A program made the translations under genes and the position numbers. The notes under the pieces are model-generated. The model did not search any database. It was given only the letters and a program-made list of their open reading frames with translations, and was not told the DNA's origin. Source: CAVQJU01 sp963712905 (GTDB lineage Bacteria > Acidobacteriota > Vicinamibacteria > Vicinamibacterales > CAVVIG01). From it: 64,000 nt of DNA. The DNA lies in NCBI GenBank assembly GCA_963712905.1, contig CAVQJU010000005.1:62001-126000 (forward strand), written 5' to 3'. How positions within the stretch are numbered: the first letter of the stretch is position 1; each line of letters starts with the position of its first letter. Shown piece by piece: positions 1-8,626 of the stretch.

Positions 1-426
1 TCGCTGTGGAACCAGCAGGGTTCACGCGTCGTGCGCGGCGGCCTGCTCGTCATCCCGGTCGGCAAGGGGCTGCTCTACGCGGAGCCGATTTACCTGCAGG
101 CGGAACGCAGCCCGATGCCCGAACTGCGGCTGGTGGTGCTCGCCCTGCAGGATCGGCTCGCCTACGGCACGACATTCGAAGCCGCGCTTGCCGGGCTGTT
201 CGGCGCATCGCTGCCGCAAGGGGGACCCACGCCGGCCGCCGCGCGGCCGCAGACTGCGCCGGCGCCGGAGCAGCCCGCCGCCGATCTCACGTCGCTCATC
301 CGCGACGCCGCCCGCGACCTCTCCGAATACCAGCGCCTGACCGCCGAGGGCAAGCTGGGCGAAGCGGGACAACGGCTCGAGGGGCTGAAGCAGAAGCTCG
401 AGCAGCTGCAGCGGGAGCGGCGATAG
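1..426 (+). CDS. UPF0182 family membrane protein, C-terminal part (5' end outside window)
   Basis: The frame is open from the first base and ends at TAG 424-426, giving 141 residues of a protein that starts upstream of the window. It begins SLWNQQGSRVVRGGLLVIPV and continues with GLLYAEPIYLQAE and PELRLVVLALQDRLAYG, the conserved C-terminal block of the UPF0182 (COG1615) family of large multi-pass membrane proteins. After a Pro/Ala-rich linker the last 45 residues are a charged helix, as in family members. The family's molecular function is not known to me. The membrane segments would lie in the missing part. Confidence 0.85.
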   Translation, partial: SLWNQQGSRVVRGGLLVIPVGKGLLYAEPIYLQAERSPMPELRLVVLALQDRLAYGTTFEAALAGLFGASLPQGGPTPAAARPQTAPAPEQPAADLTSLIRDAARDLSEYQRLTAEGKLGEAGQRLEGLKQKLEQLQRERR

Positions 427-474
427 GCCGGCCGCTATTTAGGTACAATGCTGCCGCTGAAAGGACTCACCTGC

Positions 475-1282
475 ATGCGCATATTGACGATGCTCGCGCT
501 TACGCTGCTGACAATCGCGCCGCTCATGGCGCAGACGCCACCTCAGCAGTCCGTGGCCACGCCGCCGCCCGACGTGAAGGCGCCGCCCGCAGACGCTGCG
601 AAGACGGCCTCGGGACTGGCGTCGAAAGTGGTCAAGGCCGGAACCGGCAAGACCCATCCCGGGAAAGCCGATCTAGTGACCGTCCATTACACCGGCTGGA
701 AGACCGACGGCTCGATGTTCGACAGCTCCGTGCTGCGCGGCAAGCCCGCCACGTTCCCGCTCGACAGGGTTATCGCCGGATGGACCGAGGGCGTGCAGCT
801 CATGGTCGAGGGCGAGAAGCGCCGCTTCTGGATTCCGGAAGCACTCGCCTACAAGGGGCAGCGCGAGCCGAAAGGCGTGCTCGTGTTCGACGTGGAGCTG
901 ATCTCGTTCATGCCGTCGCCGAGTGAACCGCCGCCCGACGTCAAGGCAGTGCCCCCCGACGCCAAGCGCACCGCCAGCGGCCTCGCGTACAAGGTGCAGC
1001 GTCCGGGCACGGGCGCGCGGCACCCGAGCGCCAGCAGCATGGTCACGGTGCATTACTCGGGCTGGACGACCGACGGAAAGCTGTTCGACAGCTCGGTCAC
1101 ACGGGGTCAGCCGGCCTCGTTCCCGCTCGACGGCGTCATCAAGGGATGGACCGAGGGCGTGCAGCTGATGGTCGAGGGCGAGAAGACGCGCTTCTGGATT
1201 CCGGAAGCGCTCGCGTATCAGGGCACGCAGCGCGCCGTTCGGCATGCTCGTCTTCGACGTCGAGCTGATCAAGATCAACTAG
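475..1282 (+). CDS. Secreted tandem FKBP-type peptidyl-prolyl isomerase (frameshift near 1232)
   Basis: Two consecutive FKBP domains follow a signal peptide (MRILTMLALTLLTIAPLMAQ). Both show the family core: VTVHYTGW or VTVHYSGW, FDSSV, FPLD.VI.GWTEGVQLMVEGEK and RFWIPEALAY. FKBPs catalyse cis-trans isomerisation of Xaa-Pro bonds; this one should act outside the cytoplasm. The ATG at 475 has AAAGGA 10 bases upstream and begins the signal peptide; a -10-like TACAAT lies at 444-449. In repeat 2 the frame breaks at a GC dinucleotide run around 1232. Read across it, the ending matches repeat 1 (GMLVFDVELIKIN, TAG 1280-1282). The indel is probably a sequence error. The two domains look like an internal duplication. 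Confidence 0.88.
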
Positions 1283-1284
1283 AA

Positions 1285-1312
1285 CAGTCGGCAGTCGGCA
1301 GTCGGCAGTCAG
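1285..1312. repeat. Heptamer tandem repeat (cagtcgg), 4 copies
   Basis: Four consecutive 7-base units, cagtcgg three times and cagtcag once, start three bases after the FKBP stop codon and run directly into a REP-like palindrome. It is one of seven such short tandem arrays in the window, each beside a stop codon. Confidence 0.85.
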
Positions 1313-1363
1313 TAGGGCGGGGCTTTCAGCCCCGCCCGAGCGCCCCTGAAAGGGCCGCCCTAC
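1312..1363. repeat. REP-like palindrome between convergent genes
   Basis: The element opens with GTAGGGCGG and closes with CCGCCCTAC, an outer inverted repeat. Inside, GGCGGGGCTTT faces CAGCCCCGCC, and cccctgaaaggg forms a further small arm. It lies between the convergent FKBP and DUF349 genes and could act as a bidirectional terminator or mRNA 3'-end stabiliser. Related GTAG-starting elements occur at 14594 and 57853. Confidence 0.7.
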
Positions 1364-1370
1364 ACGCCTC

Positions 1371-3885
1371 TTACCCCGCCTCGGAAATACGCTTGATCGC
1401 GCGCTGAAAACGGTCGGCGAGGGGACGCTTCGCCTCTTCGGACACCGGGCCGATGCGCGACCAGCTGGCCTGTGCCTGGCGGATGTCCTCCTGCGCGGCG
1501 CGGCGCCGGCTCTCGATGTCCACCTTTCCGCCGATCGTGTTGGCCGCAAGGGCTTCCTTCAGCATGGCCGCGAGCTTCGTCGTCGGCGACAGCTGCGGCG
1601 TCGGCTGAACTGCCCTTCAGAGATGCCGCGAGATCTTCCACTCGCTTCACCAGGTTCTCGAGCTGCTTGCGGTTGGCGTCCGGGTCCATCTCCGTGCCGG
1701 CAAACGCCGCGGGCCATCGCGCGATGACGCGGGCAAAGGCCTCGGCGAATCGCCGATCGAGCGCGATCGCCTGTTCCCGTTCGACGCCGCGCGCGGCGAG
1801 CTCCTGCTGCCAGCGGCCGCGAAGACCTCGAACCGTCGCGGCGAGACCGTCCGGCGCCTGATCGGCCTCAGGCGTCTGTGCCGTTGAATCCGGGTCGATC
1901 GCGACCGGCGACGGCACCAGCGCTTCGAGCTCGGCGCAGATGGCCTCGCGGGCCGCGACACGTTCGGCGCGCGCGACGTCGTGGCGCTGGGCGTGCCGGA
2001 CGAAGAACGCGTCGCACCCGGCGCGGAAGCGCTGCCAGATGGCCTCGGACCTGCTCTTCTTCACAGGACCGATGGTTTTCCACTCGTTCTGCAGCCGCCG
2101 GATTTCGGCCGCGGTGCGGTCCCAGTCGGTCGACGTCGAGAGCGCCTCGACGGCCAGGCACAGCGCTTCTTTCTTCGCGAAGTTCTCGTTCCAGAGCGTC
2201 TTGCGCTTGGCGAGATCCTCCTGGCGCCTGGTGAAGAATCTGTCGCAGGCGGCGCGGAACCGTTCCCAGACGGCTTTCTCCTGCCCCCGCGTGACCGCGC
2301 CGATGTTCTTCCACTCGGCCTGCAGTCCCTTGATCGCGTCCGCGGTCGCGAGCCAGTTGGTCGAGTCGGCGAGCGCCTCGGCACGCTCGCACAGGACCAC
2401 CTTCTTCGCGAGGTTCTCGTGGCGCACGCCGGCCTGCGCCGCAAAGTGCGCCTCGCACCGCGCCCACAACTCGTCGTGGATGGTCTTGAAGCGGCGCCAC
2501 AGCGCCTCGCCTTGCGCGCGAGGTACATCGGCGGCCTGGCGCCATTGCTCCTGGAGCTCGCGGATGCGGCGCGCCACGGCTTCGGAATCCTCGACCGCCC
2601 TCAGCGCCTCCATCTTCTCGCAGAGCTGTTCCTGGATGCCGATGTTGGCCCACTGCTGCCACTCGGCGACCTCGCGCAGGTCCTGCACCTTGGGCGTCAG
2701 CGCCGCTTGCGCGGCCTTCAGCCGCTGCACGACCTCTTCGTAGTCGTGCCTCGACGGCAGCGGCGGGACGTCGGCGAGCGCGGCTTTCAGGTCTCGAAGC
2801 ACGCGCGTGGCGGTTTTCAGCGAGAGGTCGGGCTTCTGGGCGAGCGCGTCGGCGCGCCCGAGAAGCTGGTTGAGGCGGTTCAGGCCGTCGCGGCGATCCC
2901 GCGCTTCGGCCTCGCTGGCCTGCTTGCGGCGCTCTGCCTCGCGGGCGGCCTCTGCCTCGTCCCGCGCACGTTGTTCGGCAGCGGCCTGGGCCTGCTGTCG
3001 GCGCGTTCGGCCTCGAGCGCGGCTTGCTCGCGTGCGGCGGCCAGCGCGGCTGCTGTTTCCTCGAGCGCCCGAGCCGCTTCGGCTTCGCGCTCGGCGTGAT
3101 CGCGCTCGTTGATTTCTATGACGGGCGTCTCAGCCACGGGCGTCTCTACCGGCATCTCAAGCGACATGACCTGCTCCTCAGTGTGTGTGGCGGCAACCGC
3201 GGGCGCGGCGTCGCGTGCGGCGCGCTCATCGAGCTCGCGCAGCACGGCGCTTGCCCGCTTGGCGGCGGCCTTGTTTTTCGCGCGGGCGGCCACCTGTTCG
3301 AGATCGGCCCGCTCCGCGAGTCGATCGACAGCGGCCACCACGATTTCCTTGAACTCGCCGTTGATGGCCACGGCAAGGATGTCGGCTCGCTCGTGCACGC
3401 CCGCGAACGCCGCCTGGCGGACCGGTTCGACGGGCGCGTGCCTGGCAATCGATCCCAGCAGCTGCGCGTGCGTGGCTGGATCGATGCAGCCCGAGCGCGC
3501 GGAGGCCGATGGCCTCCCGCGCCGATGTTTTCGCGATCTGCGCCAGCGTCCTGTCGGCGCCGGCGAGGGCGAGGGCGTCCACCGCCGCCACGCTCTCGGC
3601 TTCGCTGACGCCCTCGAACACGTCGAGCGCGATATCGCGCAGCATGTTCAGCGCATCGGCCCGCACTCCGGCGTCCGCATCGTCGCGGGCGATCGCCGAC
3701 AGCGCCGCGGGGTCGAGCAGCTTCGCGACAGCGGCGCGGCGCACGCGGACGTCCTCGTCTTCGCGCGCGGCGGCGATGATCAGCTCGCGCTCGCTCAGCG
3801 GGAGCTCGGCGACATAGGCGAGCCGCACGGCCGGATCCGGGTGCTTCTGGCGCGACGGCGTGCGAAAGCGATCGAGCAGCGTCAT
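1371..3885 (-). CDS. HEAT-like repeat and DUF349 protein (three frameshifts)
   Basis: Read across three indels (near 3490, 3003 and 1615) this is a single protein of about 838 residues. The N-terminal 270 residues are HEAT-like helical repeats (DPAVRLAYVAELPLSERELI, EDVRVRRAAVAKL). A Glu/Ala-rich coiled-coil linker follows, then at least four tandem DUF349 units with the core W....RF...D.F and LQ.EWK.IG.V (for example IKGLQAEWKNIGAV and IRRLQNEWKTIGPV). DUF349 proteins are alpha-helical and of unknown biochemical function; proteobacterial members have been linked to surface traits. The ATG at 3885 overlaps the end of the peroxiredoxin gene, so the two are probably co-transcribed. The protein resumes cleanly after each indel, so I favour sequence errors over a pseudogene. 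Confidence 0.75.
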
Positions 3886-4463
3886 GGGCGGCCGAGATCC
3901 CTCAGGCGGGCCACCACGTCGGGGCCGTGCGCGGACACGTGCACCTGGCGGTCGATGTCGAGGATGCGGCCGTCAAGGCCGATGTAGAACGTCCAGCGGG
4001 ACGGGAAACCGCTCGAGGTCAACACGCCGTATGCGCGAGCCGTCTCGCGCGTCGTATCGGACAGAATCGGGTACGGGAGGCTCAGGGACCGCGCGAAGTC
4101 GGCGTTCGTGTCCGGCGAGTCTACGCTCGCCGCGAAGTACTGCACGTCCAGGCCGCGCAACGCGTGGTCGCTCGCGCCAAGCGATCGGCACTCCGCGGTA
4201 CATCCAGGCGTGAAGGCTCTTGGGAACCACGCGATCACCACCGCCTGCCGGCCCTGGAAATCGCTGAGCTTGTACACGCGACCGTCCGACGCGGGCAGTG
4301 TGAAGTCCGGCGCGAGGTCGCCCGGCCGGAGTTCCACGCCCGACGGCTCGATGCGTCCCAGCGCGACGTTGGTCAGGCCCTCCGCGGCGGCCCGGGCCGT
4401 TGCGGCGAGCGTTCGAAAGTGCCAAGCATGTTTCACGCGCGCGTCGACCTCGATCCGTGTCAT
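3882..4463 (-). CDS. Peroxiredoxin (AhpC/TSA, BCP-like)
   Basis: Thiol peroxidase that reduces H2O2 or organic peroxides. The thioredoxin-fold core is visible: GDLAPDFTLPASDGRVYKLS, then VVIAWFPRAFTPGCTAECRSL with the peroxidatic Cys and a second Cys four residues later, and VQYFAASVDSPDTNADFA and PILSDTTRETARAYGV. The N-terminal 30 residues precede the domain and do not look like a signal peptide. The ATG at 4463 is preferred over an in-frame start 24 codons upstream, which would place a basic, low-complexity tail ahead of it. The stop overlaps the ATG of the DUF349 gene by four bases. A divergent lipoprotein gene starts 26 bases away. Confidence 0.9.
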   Translation of the reverse strand: MTRIEVDARVKHAWHFRTLAATARAAAEGLTNVALGRIEPSGVELRPGDLAPDFTLPASDGRVYKLSDFQGRQAVVIAWFPRAFTPGCTAECRSLGASDHALRGLDVQYFAASVDSPDTNADFARSLSLPYPILSDTTRETARAYGVLTSSGFPSRWTFYIGLDGRILDIDRQVHVSAHGPDVVARLRDLGRP

Positions 4464-4489
4464 TCTAATGACGGTTCCCCCGTCTGTGA

Positions 4490-5410
4490 GTGATCTTGGG
4501 CGCAACTTTTTCCTTCGTGAGCCGACCTTCTCCAATTTTGCGGATCGCGGTGCTCGTCGCGGGTATCGGTGCGGCTACCGCTGCATGCAGCAAGCTCTCG
4601 AACAATCAGACTCCGGCGGGTCCAAGTGGACCTCCGACAGCAGGTTCCAGCATCGTTTACACGGCCGTTGGCGCCAGTGATGCCGCGGGCGTCGGTTCGA
4701 GCGTGGTCTGCGTGCCGTTCACCGACTGCCCCGGCGGCATGGGTTACGTTCCTGTCACGGTCCGGGCGCTGCAGGCACGATCGTACTCCGTGCGCTTGCT
4801 GAACCTCGGCATTCCGACGGCCGTTGTCGGCCGGGACGTTCAGATCCTCGGCACGCAGTACGGCCGGACGATCCTCGGCAACTTCGTCGACAACGAAGTG
4901 CCGTTCGTGTTGACGGACTCGACGGTCACGACCGTCTTCGGCGGCGTGAACGACGTGATCACGGTCGTTTCGGCGCTCGGGCAGGGCGCGGGCGGCGGCA
5001 ACGCGCAGGCATATATCGACGCGCAGGTGCGCGCCTTCACCAGCTCGTACGCCTCGCTCGTTTCCGGCATCCGGGCGCGGGCGCCGGGCTCGCGCATTGT
5101 CGCGCTCAACCTGCCGAACGTCGGGGCGCTCCCCTATTTCGTCGGCGGGTCGCGCGATCAGCGTCGGGCGCAACAGCAGCTGTCGGTGGGGTTCACGACG
5201 GCCGCGGTCAATGTGCTCACGTCGCAAGGTGTCACCGTGGTCGATCTGATGTGTGATGCGCGGTCGTACCTGCCCTCGAACTACTCGGCCGACTTCCATC
5301 CCAACGACGCCGGCTATGCGTTCATCAGCTCGGAGGTGGTGAACGCCATCACGTCACCGTCGTATCCCGGGCCCCAGAGCAACTGTCCGGCCATGAGCGC
5401 GGTTCCCTAG
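4490..5410 (+). CDS. SGNH/GDSL-type hydrolase, predicted lipoprotein
   Basis: A 306-residue secreted esterase- or lipase-like protein. A hydrophobic N-terminus (LRIAVLVAGIGAATAAC) ends in a lipobox-like TAAC, so a membrane-anchored lipoprotein is likely. SGNH blocks: AVGASDAAGVGS replaces the classical GDS motif (the nucleophile would be the Ser of GASD), FGGVNDV is block III with the oxyanion Asn, and DFHPNDAGYAFIS is block V with the catalytic Asp and His. The start is uncertain: GTG at 4490 or GTG at 4517. Many SGNH enzymes deacetylate sugars or hydrolyse esters; the substrate cannot be read from sequence. Confidence 0.82.
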   Translation: MILGATFSFVSRPSPILRIAVLVAGIGAATAACSKLSNNQTPAGPSGPPTAGSSIVYTAVGASDAAGVGSSVVCVPFTDCPGGMGYVPVTVRALQARSYSVRLLNLGIPTAVVGRDVQILGTQYGRTILGNFVDNEVPFVLTDSTVTTVFGGVNDVITVVSALGQGAGGGNAQAYIDAQVRAFTSSYASLVSGIRARAPGSRIVALNLPNVGALPYFVGGSRDQRRAQQQLSVGFTTAAVNVLTSQGVTVVDLMCDARSYLPSNYSADFHPNDAGYAFISSEVVNAITSPSYPGPQSNCPAMSAVP

Positions 5411-5501
5411 AGCGGGCCGCCGGACGGGCACGACGTAGAATGAGCACAACCCGACATTACGCCGGACGTTAGCGTTTACGGTTTCCGTTCAGCGCTTCCA
5501 G

Positions 5502-6134
5502 TTGCCGCGTTCCTTTTCCGCCCTGATCGCCGACCTGTCTTCAGCGCTCGCAAGACCCCTGCCCGCGGCCGCCGCCCACGTCCTGATGGCGCCGACGCCG
5601 CGTCGCGCCTGGCCGGCCGGGGGCCGGGTCCGCCACGCCGCCGGGCTGCTGTTCCTGTTCCCCCGCGCGGGGAGCGCCCACGTCGTGCTGACCGTCCGGG
5701 CCGAGACGCTCGGCCGTCACAGCGGGCAGGTGTCGCTCCCGGGCGGCGTCATCGAGCCGGGCGAGGCGTTCGAGCAGGCGGCGTTGCGCGAGGCGCACGA
5801 GGAGATCTCACTGCCCGGCGCGGATATCCAGGTCCTCGGCGCGCTCTCGCCGATTGACATCCCCGTGAGCGGGTTCCGGCTGCACCCGGTGGTCGGCGCG
5901 AGCGATCGGGCGCCGGTGCTCGTCGCGGCCGACGGCGAGGTCGCGCGGATCCTCGAAGTGCCGGTCGACGCGCTGATGGCCAGGGGGTCGGTGATCATGA
6001 CGGAACGCGAACGCGAGGGCAGCCGCATCACCGTGCCCGCGTTTCGCGTCGGGGACGATGAGATCTGGGGCGCGACGGCCATGGTCCTGGCGGAGTTCCT
6101 GGTCATGCTCGGATGGACCGGTCCGTCGGATTGA
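5502..6134 (+). CDS. Nudix hydrolase, probable CoA diphosphatase (NudL/YeaB type)
   Basis: A 210-residue Nudix protein. The Nudix box is complete: GGVIEPGEAFEQAALREAHE followed by EI. It is preceded by HSGQVSLPGG, matching the UPF0035/CoAse signature that distinguishes coenzyme A pyrophosphatases. These enzymes cleave CoA to phosphopantetheine and 3',5'-ADP. The apparent start is TTG at 5502. A -10-like TAGAAT stands at 5436-5441 in the 90-base gap after the SGNH gene. Confidence 0.85.
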   Translation: MPRSFSALIADLSSALARPLPAAAAHVLMAPTPRRAWPAGGRVRHAAGLLFLFPRAGSAHVVLTVRAETLGRHSGQVSLPGGVIEPGEAFEQAALREAHEEISLPGADIQVLGALSPIDIPVSGFRLHPVVGASDRAPVLVAADGEVARILEVPVDALMARGSVIMTEREREGSRITVPAFRVGDDEIWGATAMVLAEFLVMLGWTGPSD

Positions 6135-6351
6135 AGCGGCCGGGCTCGAGCCGCCGCGTTTCGAGCCAGCAAATCCCGCGCTGACAACTCGACAGACCGG
6201 ATTTCAGTCGTCTCAAGAGGCCTTCGTTTTCGTTGCACAATCAACCGAAATCTGCAAATAATGCACGTTTTAGCCATCGCGCGATATCATGCGCAATCCA
6301 CTAATTCGCGCAACAAAATAGCCGCGACGAAAGGCAAAGGGGGGCGAGGTC

Positions 6352-8533
6352 ATGGGCTCTGCAGTGCTCGGTGAGGCGATCAGCGCGATCCGCGACTGGT
6401 CAGGGAAGGCGCAGAGGGGCGCGACAGGCGGACCGCAAGCGGCCGAGACGTTCGGCAGCCTGGTGTTCAACGACAGCGTGCAGCAGGCGCGTCTGCCGAA
6501 GACGGTGTATCAGGCGCTGCGGCGGACGATCACGCACGGCGATCCGCTGGACGCCGCGGGCGCGGACGCCGTCGCCAAGGCGATGAAGGAGTGGGCCGTC
6601 GAACACGGTGCGACGCATTACACGCACTGGTTCCAGCCGCTGACCGGCATCACCGCCGAAAAGCACGACTCGTTTCTCAGCCCGAACGGCAACGGCAAGG
6701 CCGTGAACGAATTCAGCGGCAAGGAACTGATCAGGGGCGAACCCGACGCGTCGAGTTTCCCGTCGGGCGGCATGCGCTCCACCTTCGAGGCGCGCGGCTA
6801 CACGGCGTGGGACCCCACGAGCCCGCCGTGGCTGCTCTATTCCGGCGGCGCCGTGACGCTCGTCATCCCGACCGCGTTCGTGAGCTGGACGGGTGAGACG
6901 CTCGACAAGAAGACGCCGCTGCTGCGTTCGATGCAAGCCCTCTCGAAGCAGGCGATCCGCGTGCTCAAGCTGTTCGGCTCGAACGCCGAGCGCGTCGTCA
7001 CGACGTGCGGGCCCGAGCAGGAATACTTCCTGATCGATTCGCACTTCTACCTGTCGCGCCCGGATCTGATCAACGCCGGCCGCACGCTCTTCGGCGCGAA
7101 GCCGCCCAAGGGACAGGAGCTCGAGGATCAGTACTTCGGCGCGATCCCGGAACGCGTGATGGCGTTCATGAACGAGTCCGAGAGCGAGCTGTTCAAGGTC
7201 GGCGTGCCGGTCAAGACGCGCCACAACGAGGTCGCGCCGAGCCAGTACGAGATCGCGCCGGTGTTCGAGAACGCCAACGTCGCCACCGATCACCAGATGA
7301 TCGTCATGGAGACGATGCGCCGCATCGCGCCGAAGTTCGGCCTCGCCTGCCTGCTGCACGAGAAGCCGTTCGCCGGCGTCAACGGATCGGGCAAGCACCT
7401 CAACTGGTCGATGAGCGACGACGAGGGGAACAACCTGCTCAGCCCGGGCAAGAACACGCACGAGAACATGCAGTTCCTGGTGTTCTGCAGCGCCGTGCTG
7501 CGCGCCGTCAACAAGTGGCAGGGCCTGCTGCGCGCGAGCATCGCCAGCGCCGGCAACGACCATCGCCTGGGCGCGAACGAGGCCCCGCCGGCCATCCTGT
7601 CCATCTTCCTCGGCGACATGCTCACCGACATCTTCGAGCAGATCGAAAAGGGCGGCGCCAAGACGACCAAGAGCGGCGGCGAGCTCGACACGGGCGTGAT
7701 GGTGCTGCCGAAGCTCCCGCGCGACGCCGGCGACCGGAACCGCACCAGCCCGTTCGCGTTCACGGGCAACAAGTTCGAGTTCCGCGCCGTCTCGTCGAAC
7801 CAGAGCATCGCGTACCCGAACATCGCGCTCAACATGGCCGTGACCGAGTCGCTCGACTTCATGGCGAGCGAGCTCGAGAAGGCCATGAAGGGCGGCAAGA
7901 CGCTCGCGCAGGCCGTCACGGAGCTCCTGCCGAAGGTGATCAAGGAAAACAAGCGGATCATCTTCAACGGCAACAACTACTCGGCCGAGTGGGAGAAGGA
8001 AGCCGGCAAGCGCGGCCTCCTCAACCTGAAGAACACCGTCGACGCGCTGCCGCAGATGGTCTCGAAGGAGGTCATCGGGCTGTTCGAGAAGTACAAGGTC
8101 CTCAACGGCCGCGAGCTGCATGCGCGCTACGAGATCATGCTCGAGACCTACAACAAGGTCGTCAACATCGAAGGCCAGTTGATGGTGCTCATCGCCAACC
8201 GGTACATCCTGCCGGCGGCGCTCGAGTATCAGCGCCAGGTCGCGGCCAGCGTCGCCGCCGTGAAGTCGGCGGGCGCGAAGTCGGTCGAGGGCAAGAAGAC
8301 GCTCGACAAGCTCACCAAGCTGGTCGACAAGTTCAAGCAGTCCGCCGACAAGCTCGAGAAGGAGCTCGCGCACGAAGGCGCGGGATCGTCCGAGAAGCAC
8401 GCCAAGCACTTCCGCGACAAGGTCGTGCCGAACATGGCGGCGCTGCGCGAGCTCGGCGACGAGCTCGAGAGACATCATGCCGCACGAAACGTGGCCGCTC
8501 GCCACGTATCGGGAAATGCTGTTCATCAAGTAA
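6352..8533 (+). CDS. glnN: Glutamine synthetase type III (frameshift near 8470)
   Basis: ATP-dependent condensation of glutamate and ammonia to glutamine. At about 727 residues it has the length of GSIII, roughly 250 longer than GSI. Motifs: TCGPEQEYFLID, KTRHNEVAPSQYEIAPVFEN, EKPFAGVNGSGKHLNWSM and FTGNKFEFRAVSSNQS. The nominal frame continues to 8562, but one extra base in gagagac near 8470 shifts it. Removing it restores a typical GSIII end (PHETWPLATYREMLFIK, TAA 8531-8533). The ATG at 6352 follows a purine-rich ribosome site (aaaggggggcgagg). The 217-base leader upstream is relatively AT-rich; I found no sigma54 element or other recognisable regulatory site in it. Confidence 0.95.
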
Positions 8534-8540
8534 CGGGACA

Positions 8541-8561
8541 GAGGTTAGAGGTTAGAGGTTA
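8541..8561. repeat. Heptamer tandem repeat (gaggtta), 3 copies
   Basis: Three perfect 7-base units start eight bases after the corrected glutamine synthetase stop. The same unit appears in inverse orientation at 31243-31263, again beside a stop codon. Confidence 0.85.
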
Positions 8562-8626
8562 GGGATCAGGGGCGCGGCGCTGAGCAATCGCCGCGCCCTC
8601 TGGTTTTTCGGTAAGATACCAACGCC

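Noticed and set aside
6135..6351. A sigma54 promoter upstream of glutamine synthetase
   Set aside because: No GG-N10-GC element with acceptable surrounding matches was found.
6400..8529. A 709-codon open frame antisense to the glutamine synthetase gene
   Set aside because: The translation is Arg/Ala/Val-rich without family motifs. It arises from codon bias of the GC-rich gene on the other strand.
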